15,980 nt of DNA from Pseudomonadota bacterium. Its GTDB lineage: Bacteria; Pseudomonadota; Alphaproteobacteria; Caulobacterales; Caulobacteraceae. The notes beneath the pieces are model-generated. The model was given only the letters and a program-made list of their open reading frames with translations, was not told the DNA's origin and made no database searches. The translations under genes and the position numbers were made by a program. The stretch spans positions 1 through 15,980 of the forward strand of contig JAEZCL010000320.1 in NCBI GenBank assembly GCA_023433585.1. The letters run 5' to 3'. This document shows positions 1 through 6,727 of this stretch, piece by piece. Every line of letters starts with the position of its first letter. Positions within the stretch are counted from its first letter, which is position 1.

Positions 1-1575
1 GGCAAGGTCGAGGCCGGCATTCCGGAGGACGATCCCCGCAACGCCGCGACCATCGCGGACAACGTCGGCGACAATGTCGGCGACTGCGCCGGCATGGCCG
101 CCGACCTGTTCGAGACCTATGCGGTGACCACGGTCGCCACCATGGTGCTGGCGGCGATCTTCTTCCGCGGTCAGCCGTATGTGGACGTAATGATGCTGCT
201 GCCGCTGCTGATCTGCGCGGTCTGCATCGTGACCTCGGTGATCGGCTCCTTTTTCGTGCGTCTGGGCAAGTCGCAGAACATCATGGGCGCCCTGTACCAG
301 GGCCTGATCGTGACCGGCGTGCTGTCGATCGCCGCCGTCTTCGGCCTGTTCCAATACCTGCAGGGCCAGAACCTGCTCGGGCCGGTCGTCACCTCCGGCG
401 GCCTGACCATCGAGCCGATGAGCCTGTTCTGGTCCGGCATGGTGGGTCTGGGCGTCACCGCCGCCATCGTGGTGATCACCGAATACTACACCGGCACCAA
501 CTATCGGCCGGTCAAGTCGGTGGCCAACGCCTCGGTGTCGGGTCACGGCACCAACGTGATCCAGGGGCTGGCCATGTCGCTGGAGTCCACCGCCCTGCCG
601 GCGCTGACCATCATCATCGGCATCGTCGCCACCTACCAGCTGGCCGGCCTGTTCGGCATCGCCATCGCCACCACCACCATGCTCGGCGTCGCCGGCATGA
701 TCGTGGCCCTGGACGCCTTCGGCCCGGTCACCGACAACGCCGGCGGCATCGCCGAAATGGCCGGCCTGCCCTCCGACGTCCGCACTTCGACGGATGCGCT
801 GGACGCCGTCGGCAACACCACCAAGGCGGTGACCAAGGGCTACGCCATCGGTTCGGCCGGCCTCGGCGCCCTGGTGCTGTTCGCGGCCTACACCGAGGAC
901 CTGAAGCATTTCTCGGCCGAGGCGGCGCCGGGCAGCTTCTTCGCGGGCCTCGGGGACGTGGCCTTCGACCTCGCCAACCCCTACGTGGTGGTCGGTCTGC
1001 TGTTCGGGGGGCTGCTGCCCTTCCTGTTCGGCGGTCTGTCGATGACAGCCGTGGGCCGCGCGGCCGAGTCCGTCGTGGCCGAGGTCCGTCGCCAGTTCCG
1101 CGAGAACCCGGGCATCATGACCGGCGAGGTCAAGCCCGAGTACGGCCGGGCCGTCGATATCCTGACCGGTGCGGCGATCCGCGAGATGATCATGCCGTCG
1201 CTGCTGCCGGTGCTGTCGCCGATTCTCCTGTTCGTGGTCGTGCTGATGATCCAGCCGGACAAGGCCAACGCCTTCGCCGCGCTGGGCGCCATGCTGATGG
1301 GCGTCATCGTCACCGGCCTGTTAGTGGCCATCTCCATGACCTCGGGCGGCGGCGCTTGGGACAACGCCAAGAAGGTGATCGAGGAAGGCTTCACCGACCG
1401 GAACGGCGTGGTCCACGGCAAGGGTTCCGAGGCCCACAAGGCCGCGGTCACCGGCGATACGGTGGGCGATCCCTACAAGGACACTTCCGGTCCGGCGGTG
1501 AACCCGATGATCAAGATCACCAACATCGTGGCGCTTCTGCTGCTGGCGGTGCTGGCGAGCGGCAACATCGGCTGA
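1..1575 (+). CDS. hppA: K+-independent proton-pumping pyrophosphatase HppA, 5' end outside window
   Basis: Integral membrane pump that couples hydrolysis of pyrophosphate to H+ export. The reading frame is open from base 1, so the gene starts upstream; 524 codons are visible, against roughly 700 in the family, so about the first quarter is missing. The visible part opens with the family signature containing the DNVGDNVGDCAGMAADLFE catalytic segment (fragment residues 20-38), followed by many hydrophobic helices and a second acidic motif, DNAGGIAEM (near 724-756). The segment GNTTKAVTKG carries Lys at 823-825 and Thr at 832-834. In this family that Lys/Thr pair marks the K+-independent type; K+-dependent enzymes have Ala/Gly there. 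It ends at a TGA followed within 30 bases by a strong terminator, so it is probably the last gene of its transcript. Identity is very sure; subtype is sure from the diagnostic residues. Confidence 0.97.
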   Translation, partial: GKVEAGIPEDDPRNAATIADNVGDNVGDCAGMAADLFETYAVTTVATMVLAAIFFRGQPYVDVMMLLPLLICAVCIVTSVIGSFFVRLGKSQNIMGALYQGLIVTGVLSIAAVFGLFQYLQGQNLLGPVVTSGGLTIEPMSLFWSGMVGLGVTAAIVVITEYYTGTNYRPVKSVANASVSGHGTNVIQGLAMSLESTALPALTIIIGIVATYQLAGLFGIAIATTTMLGVAGMIVALDAFGPVTDNAGGIAEMAGLPSDVRTSTDALDAVGNTTKAVTKGYAIGSAGLGALVLFAAYTEDLKHFSAEAAPGSFFAGLGDVAFDLANPYVVVGLLFGGLLPFLFGGLSMTAVGRAAESVVAEVRRQFRENPGIMTGEVKPEYGRAVDILTGAAIREMIMPSLLPVLSPILLFVVVLMIQPDKANAFAALGAMLMGVIVTGLLVAISMTSGGGAWDNAKKVIEEGFTDRNGVVHGKGSEAHKAAVTGDTVGDPYKDTSGPAVNPMIKITNIVALLLLAVLASGNIG

Positions 1576-1601
1576 TCCCTCTCGCAGGGATGAGCATGAA
1601 G

Positions 1602-1633
1602 ACGCCCCGGAGAGCGATCTCCGGGGCGTTTTT
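1602..1633 (+). terminator. Intrinsic terminator of hppA
   Basis: A perfect 12-bp stem (1602-1613 pairing with 1618-1629) closed by a GCGA tetraloop is followed directly by five T residues (1629-1633). It lies 26 bases after the hppA stop codon, the classic layout of a Rho-independent terminator. Confidence 0.95.
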
Positions 1634-1663
1634 CATGTGTGTTGCTGGCGGGGAGCGGCTGGA

Positions 1664-1791
1664 TAGAGGAGTCATATTCTCACCTCCGTCATTCCCGGCC
1701 TTGTGCCGGGAATCCATAATCACGGAGCGTTCAGGGCTCGCCTTGCCCTTTGCGAGCGTATGGATCGCCGGGACAGGCCCGGCGATGACGG
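1664..1791 (+). repeat. Dispersed hairpin-ended repeat, copy 1
   Basis: The 106-bp core (1686-1791) reappears in reverse orientation at 15317-15422 with about 8 mismatches by eye (about 92% identity). The core ends in inverted CCGTCAT / ATGACGG. Each end holds a perfect 9-bp hairpin with a 5-base loop: ATTCCCGGC-CTTGT-GCCGGGAAT at the left and ATCGCCGGG-ACAGG-CCCGGCGAT at the right. Weaker similarity runs on to 1664 (shared GAATATGA block on the opposite strand). There is no coding capacity. The form resembles a BIME or MITE built from two REP units. It lies between the 3' ends of hppA and bamE, where its hairpins could also stop the minus-strand bamE transcript. Confidence 0.85.
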
Positions 1792-1823
1792 ATTGGGGGT
1801 GTGTGAGTGCTGGGCCTGGACGA

Positions 1824-2303
1824 TCAGTCCGGGCGGCGGCGGCCGGGGTCGTCGTCTTCGGTGCGCGGCAGCTGGCCGCGGCCGACGTTGCCCAGCAGCT
1901 GTTCCAGCACGCTCAGCTCGCGGCCCCGGGTCGGGGTCTCGCGGCTGTTCATGGCGACCTGACGGCCGTCATCGAGGGACAGCAGGCGCACGCTCTGAAC
2001 CTGGTCGCTCCCGTCCGCAAAGGTGATCTCGGTCACGTTGCGGGCCACCACCTGGGTGGGGTTGTAGGTGTAACGCTCGGTGGTCTGACTGATGTAGTAC
2101 CAGACGCTTTCACTCTCGAAGGTCGAGCGGGTCGAGGGCGAGCCCAGCTTGGCCAGCACGGTCTCGCGCGTGTCGACGCCCGCCTCGATTTCACTGGGGG
2201 CCACGTCGATCAGCTGAAAGCCGTGTCGGCCGATCTGCGGGGCGCAGGCCGTCACGCCCGCCGCAAGGGCTGCCGCGATCAGGACGGGAGTGAAACGGCT
2301 CAT
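1824..2303 (-). CDS. bamE: Outer-membrane protein assembly lipoprotein BamE (SmpA/OmlA family)
   Basis: Lipoprotein partner of the BAM complex that folds beta-barrel proteins into the outer membrane. From the ATG at 2303 the protein has 159 residues. Residues 1-19 are a lipoprotein signal with a hydrophobic core ending in VTA-C, making Cys20 the likely lipidated residue. Residues ~36-105 form the SmpA/OmlA domain, recognisable by the GVDTRETVLAKLGSPS helix-turn and the following SVWYYIS strand. The C-terminal tail is charged and probably disordered. A TTG five codons upstream is in frame, but the ATG has GAGG about 9 bases ahead and gives the cleaner signal peptide. The gene diverges from the cyt c chaperone gene with a 67-base gap holding both promoters. 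This pairing beside plsX-fabH-ihfA is the usual alphaproteobacterial arrangement (established knowledge). Confidence 0.92.
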   Translation of the reverse strand: MSRFTPVLIAAALAAGVTACAPQIGRHGFQLIDVAPSEIEAGVDTRETVLAKLGSPSTRSTFESESVWYYISQTTERYTYNPTQVVARNVTEITFADGSDQVQSVRLLSLDDGRQVAMNSRETPTRGRELSVLEQLLGNVGRGQLPRTEDDDPGRRRPD

Positions 2304-2332
2304 GCGGACGGACCTCAATTGGATCGACGGCT

Positions 2333-2361
2333 TTGACCTAGCGGCCCCGGAGGATTAGTTC
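2333..2361 (+). promoter_or_regulatory. Promoter of the chaperone-DUF177-plsX-fabH run
   Basis: On the plus strand TTGACC (2333-2338) is followed after 17 bases by TAGTTC (2356-2361). Each box overlaps the opposite box of the bamE promoter. The predicted start is near 2367-2371, leaving almost no leader before the ATG at 2371. No usable Shine-Dalgarno lies ahead of that ATG (a GGAGG sits 17 bases away), which fits leaderless translation. The -10 is weaker than the bamE one. Confidence 0.5.
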
Positions 2362-2363
2362 AA
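2335..2363 (-). promoter_or_regulatory. Promoter of bamE
   Basis: On the minus strand, TTGAAC (2363-2358) is followed after exactly 17 bases by TAGGTC (2340-2335), within GCTAGGTC. That matches 7 of 8 positions of the Caulobacter housekeeping -10 consensus GCTANAWC. Transcription would start near 2328, leaving a leader of about 25 bases before the bamE ATG. Confidence 0.7.
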
Positions 2364-2370
2364 CGCCGAG

Positions 2371-2928
2371 ATGACAAGAGGCGAAGAGTTGCTGCGGAAT
2401 TTGTTCAAATCCAGGCCGTCCAGACAGGCCGCCGAGCGCCTTTACGCCGCCGCCGCCGCCCAGGCGCGCCGGCCCGTCTTTTATGCCGAGATGGGCGTTC
2501 CCGACCGGATCGACGCGCGATTCGAGCTGTACACCCTGCATGTGCTGCTGCTGATCCTGCGGCTGCGGGATGAGGGTCAGGTCGGCGCCGACGCCGCTCA
2601 GGACCTGTTCGACGCCTATGTCTCGGCCCTGGACAACACCTTGCGCGAACTGGGCGTGGGCGATGTTTCGGTAGGCAGGAAGATGCGCCGGCTGGGCGAG
2701 GCGCTCTATGGCCGCATGACCGCTTATGAGGCCGTGATCCGCGCGGGCGATCAGCCTGCGCTGGCCGCCGCCCTGGCGCGCAATGTGCTGGAATCGGACC
2801 AGGTGACGCCGGGCATGACGAGGCTGGCGGCCTATGCCCTGACAAGCCGCGAGGCCCTGGCGGCGCAGGCGTTCGACGCCGTGACCGCCGCACCGGGCTG
2901 GGCCGCCCTGGAGCCTGCGGCCGGATGA
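2371..2928 (+). CDS. Ubiquinol-cytochrome c chaperone family protein (CBP3-like)
   Basis: Predicted 185-residue assembly factor for cytochrome b of the bc1 complex, homologous to mitochondrial Cbp3/UQCC1. Family hallmarks are the segment PDRIDARFELYTLHVLLLILRL (residues 44-65, the conserved ARF-x-LHV-L-LRL pattern) and LDNTLRELGVGD followed by GRKMRRLGEALYGR (87-115). It is mostly helical and has no signal peptide, so it probably acts on the cytoplasmic face of the membrane. The frame is closed by a TAG at 2356-2358, so translation must begin after 2359; ATG 2371 is the only good candidate. The stop overlaps the next start (ATGA at 2925-2928), implying translational coupling to DUF177. Family assignment comes from motifs and neighbourhood. 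The direct function in bacteria is inferred from the family. Confidence 0.88.
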   Translation: MTRGEELLRNLFKSRPSRQAAERLYAAAAAQARRPVFYAEMGVPDRIDARFELYTLHVLLLILRLRDEGQVGADAAQDLFDAYVSALDNTLRELGVGDVSVGRKMRRLGEALYGRMTAYEAVIRAGDQPALAAALARNVLESDQVTPGMTRLAAYALTSREALAAQAFDAVTAAPGWAALEPAAG

Positions 2929-3446
2929 ATCTGTCCCCGCCGCCGTTCAGCGAGCCGGTGCGCCTGAACCAGATCGGCGCGGGCCTCACCCGCGTCCTGA
3001 CGCCGGATGAGGCCGCGCGGGGCCGCATCGCCGCGTCCCTGGACCTGATCGAACTGCCGCAATTCACGGCCGAGGTCGTCTTGGCGCCCACGGCGACGGG
3101 CTGGCGCCTGTCGGGCCGGCTGGCGGCGCGGGCGGTGCAGCGCTGCGGCGTGACGCTGGAGCCCCTGCCGGTCGACGTGGACGAAACCTTCGTCGTCGAT
3201 CTGATCGAGCCTGACCCGCGCGCGCCCGTCGAGGTGGAGGTCACCCTGGACGAGGACGGGCCGGACACGGTGGAGAACGGCGTCGTGGACCTGGGCGGCT
3301 ATGCGGTGGAGCATCTGGCCCTGGCGCTGGATCCCTTTCCGAGAAAACCCGGCGCCGTGTTCGAGCCGCCCGAATCGACGCGCGAGGAGTCCCCCTTCGC
3401 CGTTCTGAAGCGGTTCGGAGCGGGGGAGCCGTCCGACGAAAGCTGA
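2925..3446 (+). CDS. DUF177 (YceD family) protein
   Basis: A 173-residue soluble acidic protein of the YceD/DUF177 family. The core lies around residues 45-150: a beta-rich segment with VQRCGVTLEPLPVDVDE (Cys67), then the acidic stretch running to NGVVDLGGYAVEHLALALDPFPRKPG, which is the family's most conserved part. In many bacteria yceD is followed by rpmF (ribosomal protein L32) and plsX, and plant and bacterial homologues have been linked to 23S rRNA/ribosome maturation. Here rpmF is absent and plsX follows after 42 bases, as is usual in alphaproteobacteria. The ATG overlaps the chaperone stop by four bases, so the two are coupled. Family identity is secure; molecular role is not. Confidence 0.9.
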   Translation: MNLSPPPFSEPVRLNQIGAGLTRVLTPDEAARGRIAASLDLIELPQFTAEVVLAPTATGWRLSGRLAARAVQRCGVTLEPLPVDVDETFVVDLIEPDPRAPVEVEVTLDEDGPDTVENGVVDLGGYAVEHLALALDPFPRKPGAVFEPPESTREESPFAVLKRFGAGEPSDES

Positions 3447-3488
3447 CCCGGGGGCAAGCGGTTCCCATCCTGCAAAGAGGCCGTTATC

Positions 3489-4616
3489 GTGACACGCCTC
3501 GAAATCGAAGCATCCGGCCGGGGGCGGCGGATGCATGGAGCGACATTCCACTTGGCGTCATCACTCATCATCTCCCTCGACGGCATGGGCGGCGACCATG
3601 GCCCGCCGGTCACCGTCGGCGGCGTGCGCGAATACATCCGTCGTCACGGAGGGGAGGGCGTGCGCTTCCTTCTGCATGGGGACCCCGAGACCCTGAGCGC
3701 CGAAGCCCGGAAGGCGGGGGTCGAATCGGTCTGCGAAATCCGCCCGGCCGAGAAGGTCATCGCCATGGACGAGAAACCCGCCCAGGCCATGCGGCGCGGC
3801 AAGGGCTCGTCCATGTGGAACGCGGTCGAGACGGTGAAGGCCGGCGAGGCGGCGGCCGCCGTCTCGGCGGGCAACACCGGCGCCCTCATGGCGATCTCGA
3901 AGCTGATCCTGCGGATGTCGGCCACGGGGCTGGAGCGGCCCGCCATCGTCGCCAGCTGGCCGACCCTGAACGGGATCACCGCCGTGCTGGACGTGGGCGC
4001 CAACATCTCGTCCGACGCCGAACAGCTGGTGGAGTTCGCCATCATGGGCGGGGCGTTCCATGCGGCGATCCACGGCTCGGCCGATCCGACCATCGGCCTG
4101 CTGAACGTGGGGTCCGAGGACATGAAGGGCGTCGAGGCGGTGCGCGAAGCGGCGGCCATCCTTAAGGACAACCCCTTCGGCCTGAACTATCATGGCTTCG
4201 TCGAGGGCGACGACATCGCCAAGGGCACGGTGGACGTGGTGGTCACAGACGGATTCACCGGCAATATCGCGCTGAAGACCGCCGAGGGCACGGCCCGGTT
4301 CATCTCGCATCTGATGAAGGAGGCGCTGACCTCCAGCCTGATGTCGCGCGCGGGGACGCTGCTGGCCCTGCCGGCGCTGAAGCGGATGCGGGGACGCATC
4401 GATCCGGCGGCGGTCAACGGGGGGCCGCTGCTGGGTCTGAACGGGATCATCGTCAAAAGTCATGGCGGCGCGGACGCGAAGGGATTCGGCAACGCCATCC
4501 GCGTCGCGGTCGACTTGGCGCGGAGCGACTACACGGCCAAGGTGGGGGCCAATCTGAAACGGCTGGACGCGGTGCTGCACAGCGAGCCGTCCGAACCGCT
4601 GGAGACAGTATCGTGA
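3489..4616 (+). CDS. plsX: Phosphate acyltransferase PlsX
   Basis: Converts acyl-ACP and orthophosphate to acyl-phosphate, the donor for PlsY in phospholipid synthesis; a peripheral membrane enzyme. The family start block ISLDGMGGDHGP is at residues 28-39. AVSAGNTGALMAISK (near 3859-3903), DVGANISSDAEQLVEFAIMG (4000-4050) and VDVVVTDGFTGNIALK (4231-4278) are all characteristic PlsX segments. GTG 3489 gives 375 residues, about 25 longer than typical, but has AAGAGG 8 bases ahead. ATG 3531 (361 residues) has only a G-rich stretch upstream, and TTG 3552 would give the most typical length. The start is therefore uncertain. The stop overlaps the fabH GTG start (GTGA at 4613-4616). PlsX followed by FabH is a classical pairing linking phospholipid and fatty-acid initiation. 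Confidence 0.95.
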   Translation: MTRLEIEASGRGRRMHGATFHLASSLIISLDGMGGDHGPPVTVGGVREYIRRHGGEGVRFLLHGDPETLSAEARKAGVESVCEIRPAEKVIAMDEKPAQAMRRGKGSSMWNAVETVKAGEAAAAVSAGNTGALMAISKLILRMSATGLERPAIVASWPTLNGITAVLDVGANISSDAEQLVEFAIMGGAFHAAIHGSADPTIGLLNVGSEDMKGVEAVREAAAILKDNPFGLNYHGFVEGDDIAKGTVDVVVTDGFTGNIALKTAEGTARFISHLMKEALTSSLMSRAGTLLALPALKRMRGRIDPAAVNGGPLLGLNGIIVKSHGGADAKGFGNAIRVAVDLARSDYTAKVGANLKRLDAVLHSEPSEPLETVS

Positions 4617-5590
4617 GCGTCACTCGCAGCGCCGTGACCGGCGTGGGTTCCTATCTGCCGGACAACATCGTCACCAACGACGACCTGGCGAAATTCGTCG
4701 ACACCACGGACGAATGGATCGTCGAACGCACGGGCATCCGTCAGCGCCACAAGGCCGCCGACGACCAGCCCACCAGCGACCTGGCGGTGCAGGCGTCCCT
4801 GCGCGCGCTGGAGGCGGCCGGGCGCACGGCCGCGGACGTGGACCTGATCGTGGTGGCCACCACCACGCCGGACATGACCTTCCCCTCGACGGCCTCCATC
4901 GTTCAGCGGAAGCTGGGGACGCCGGTCTGCAACGCCTTTGATATCCAGGCGGTCTGTTCGGGCTTCGTCTATGCGCTGAGCGTCGCGGACGGCTTCGTGG
5001 CGCGGGGCCTGTCGAAATGCGCCCTGGTCATCGGGGCGGAGGAGATGACCCGGCTGATGGACTGGAGCGACCGCACCACCTGTGTGCTGTTCGGCGACGG
5101 CGCCGGGGCGGTGGTGCTGGAGCCGGTGGAGGGGCGGGGCACGCCCGCCGACCGGGGCGTGCTGGGGTTCGCCCTGCGGTGCGACGGGACCAAGACGGAC
5201 CTGCTCTATGTGGACGGCGGTCCCGCCACGACCGGCTCGGTCGGCCATCTGCGCATGGCGGGCAGCCAGGTGTTCCGCCACGCCGTCGTCAACATCGCCG
5301 AGGCGGTCACCGCCGCCTGCGAAGCCGCGAACATCCAGGTGTCGGACGTGGACTGGTTCGTGCCGCACCAGGCCAACCAGCGCATCATCAAGGGCGTCGG
5401 GGACCGGCTGGGCCTGGACGAGGACAAGGTGATCCTGACCGTGGCCGAGCACGCCAACACCTCGGCGGCCTCGATCCCCCTGGCGCTGGACGTGGCGGTG
5501 AAGGACGGGCGCATCAAGCCGGGCGACCTGGTGCTGATGGAGGCCATGGGCGGCGGACTGACCTGGGGCGCGGTGGCGCTGAGGATGTAG
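4613..5590 (+). CDS. fabH: 3-oxoacyl-ACP synthase III, FabH (KAS III)
   Basis: Catalyses the first condensation of type II fatty-acid synthesis, joining acetyl-CoA to malonyl-ACP. At 325 residues it has the usual KAS III length. The N-terminal block DTTDEWIVERTGIRQRH (30-46) is the KAS III/CoA-binding signature. The catalytic triad is visible: Cys115 in DIQAVCSGF, His252 in VPHQANQRI and Asn282 in EHANTSAAS. The near-C-terminal GGGLTWGA (313-320) is also typical. The GTG start overlaps the plsX stop, so it is read by coupling. A gap of 81 bases separates it from ihfA, and no clear terminator is seen there. Confidence 0.97.
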   Translation: MSVTRSAVTGVGSYLPDNIVTNDDLAKFVDTTDEWIVERTGIRQRHKAADDQPTSDLAVQASLRALEAAGRTAADVDLIVVATTTPDMTFPSTASIVQRKLGTPVCNAFDIQAVCSGFVYALSVADGFVARGLSKCALVIGAEEMTRLMDWSDRTTCVLFGDGAGAVVLEPVEGRGTPADRGVLGFALRCDGTKTDLLYVDGGPATTGSVGHLRMAGSQVFRHAVVNIAEAVTAACEAANIQVSDVDWFVPHQANQRIIKGVGDRLGLDEDKVILTVAEHANTSAASIPLALDVAVKDGRIKPGDLVLMEAMGGGLTWGAVALRM

Positions 5591-5606
5591 ATTCGCCGCT
5601 TGTGCT

Positions 5607-5634
5607 TTGACTCTTGCGCATATTGCCTTCAGAT
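5607..5634 (+). promoter_or_regulatory. Possible promoter ahead of ihfA
   Basis: TTGACT (5607-5612) is a good -35 box. The best -10 at a sensible distance is TCAGAT (5629-5634, spacer 16), which is weak. An internal promoter for ihfA-merR is plausible because these genes are separated from fabH by the only sizeable gap in the run, but the sequence support is modest. Confidence 0.3.
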
Positions 5635-5671
5635 GAACAACCACCCGGAGCGTGATGGAGGGGAGCGACCG

Positions 5672-5971
5672 ATGGCCGAAACGGTGACGCGCGCCGATCT
5701 GTGCGAAGCGGTTCATGAGGACGTCGGTCTGTCCCGACAGGAATGTTCGGCGCTCGTCGAGCGAACCCTCGACCTGATCGTGGAATCCCTGGAGCGCGGC
5801 GAGACGGTCAAGCTTTCGGGTTTCGGGGTCTTCCAGGTGCGCGAGAAACGCGCCCGCATGGGCCGCAATCCCAAGACCGGCGAACCGGCCGCCATCACCC
5901 CGCGCCGGGTCATCAGTTTCCGCGCCTCGCAGATCATGAAGAGTCGCGTGGACGGCGCGGCCGCGGACTGA
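5672..5971 (+). CDS. ihfA: Integration host factor alpha subunit
   Basis: DNA-bending HU/IHF-family protein; forms a heterodimer with IhfB and bends DNA sharply at specific sites in recombination, replication and promoter control. From ATG 5672 it has 99 residues, the normal IhfA length, with a strong GGAGGGGAG ribosome-binding site at 5657-5665. An earlier in-frame ATG (5633) would add a non-family extension. The family signature runs from GETVKLSGFGVFQVREK (43-59) into the beta-arm GRNPKTGEP (64-72), with the DNA-intercalating Pro67 present. IhfA rather than IhfB or HU is inferred from this beta-arm and from its place after fabH and before a MerR gene, standard in alphaproteobacteria. Confidence 0.95.
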   Translation: MAETVTRADLCEAVHEDVGLSRQECSALVERTLDLIVESLERGETVKLSGFGVFQVREKRARMGRNPKTGEPAAITPRRVISFRASQIMKSRVDGAAAD

Positions 5972-5974
5972 GGC

Positions 5975-6385
5975 ATGAGCAAGGGTCCCAACGCTTTCCG
6001 CACCATCTCGGAAGCGGCTGAAGAGGTCGGGGTTCCCCAGCACGTCCTGCGGTTCTGGGAGACAAAGTTCCCTTTCATCTCGCCCATGAAGCGGGCCGGG
6101 GGGCGACGGTTCTATCGTCCCAATGACGTGGCCGTGCTGCTGGGCGTGCGGCGGCTGCTTCATGACCAGGGGCTGACCATCAAGGGCGTCCAGCGCCTCT
6201 ATCGGGAACAGGGCCTGAAAGCCGTGGCCGGGTTCAGCCAGGCGGACGCCTCTTTCACCCCCGCGTCCGAGACGCCTGAAAAGGCGACCTCGCCTTCCCA
6301 GGCCTTCGACGCCGCGCGTCTGCGCCACGTTCTGGACGAGGTGGAGAGCGCCCGAAGCCGCCTGGATCGGGTTCTCAAGCGCTGA
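5975..6385 (+). CDS. MerR-family transcriptional regulator
   Basis: A 136-residue protein with an N-terminal MerR winged-helix DNA-binding domain: FRTISEAAEEVGVPQHVLRF (8-27, helix-turn-helix), WETKFPFISPMKR, then GGRRFYRPNDVAVLLGVRRLL (wing and second helix, ~42-62) and HDQGLTIKGVQRLYREQG. The rest is a linker (~75-110) and a short amphipathic, possibly coiled-coil helix at the C terminus (LRHVLDEVESARSRLDRVL). No cysteine ligands or drug-binding domain are present, so it is not a metal sensor of the classical type. The ATG lies 3 bases after the ihfA stop, so the genes are co-translated. This small MerR paralogue next to ihfA is common in alphaproteobacteria; its targets are unknown. Confidence 0.9.
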   Translation: MSKGPNAFRTISEAAEEVGVPQHVLRFWETKFPFISPMKRAGGRRFYRPNDVAVLLGVRRLLHDQGLTIKGVQRLYREQGLKAVAGFSQADASFTPASETPEKATSPSQAFDAARLRHVLDEVESARSRLDRVLKR

Positions 6386-6408
6386 GGCGATTCTTTCAAG
6401 AATAGGGT

Positions 6409-6437
6409 TTGCGGGCGCGCGGCCGCCCGTCTATAGG
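6409..6437 (+). promoter_or_regulatory. Promoter of tRNA-Pro
   Basis: TTGCGG (6409-6414) and TATAGG (6432-6437) are separated by 17 bases, with the GC-rich run between them. The end of the -10 box is 9 bases from the mature tRNA 5' end at 6447, so the primary transcript would need only a few bases trimmed. Confidence 0.6.
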
Positions 6438-6446
6438 GAGCGCCTT

Positions 6447-6523
<77 letters not shown>

Positions 6524-6538
6524 TTCATGCTTTCGGAT

Positions 6539-6555
6539 CGGCGCCCCCAGCGCCG
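6539..6555 (+). terminator. Weak hairpin downstream of tRNA-Pro
   Basis: CGGCGC (6539-6544) and GCGCCG (6550-6555) form a perfect 6-bp stem with a CCCCA loop, 16 bases after the tRNA. The following bases are pyrimidine-rich but lack a true T-run, so termination here is possible but not strongly supported. Confidence 0.3.
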
Positions 6556-6675
6556 TCTCCGGCCTCTCTTCTCCTTGATGGTGAAACCCGCGCCCGGACC
6601 GTTCAGCGGCCCGGTGCGGCGTTGCGCTGGGTTGGCGCGGACAAGGCGGGGCGCTGTTTCATCTGCGGCCGGATG

Positions 6676-6714
6676 ATATTTCATAGAATATTTGAAATAA
6701 AGGCAATTTATAAG
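6676..6714 (+). promoter_or_regulatory. AT-rich promoter region with inverted repeat upstream of the methyltransferase
   Basis: This is the most AT-rich patch of the window. ATATTTCA (6676-6683) and TGAAATAA (6693-6700) form an inverted repeat matching 7 of 8 positions with a 9-base spacer, the size of a dimeric repressor operator. TATAAG (6709-6714) is a good -10 hexamer, placing a start near 6721, a few bases before the ATG at 6728. No convincing -35 box was found at the right distance. A 9-base direct repeat ATGCGTCAT follows at 6728-6736 and 6766-6774. Confidence 0.35.
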
Positions 6715-6727
6715 ACTCATTTCATCA

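Noticed and set aside
1356..2336. A 326-codon plus-strand open frame after hppA
   Set aside because: It spans the hppA end, the terminator, a repeat and the antisense of bamE; no coherent protein.
4529..6328. A 599-codon minus-strand open frame
   Set aside because: Antisense shadow of fabH, ihfA and merR; composition dominated by His/Arg/Gly/Asp, with no recognisable domain or ribosome-binding site.
6390..6403. ATTCTTTCAAGAAT after merR as a terminator
   Set aside because: Short, AT-rich stem without a T-run, and it lies just upstream of the tRNA promoter; too weak to call.
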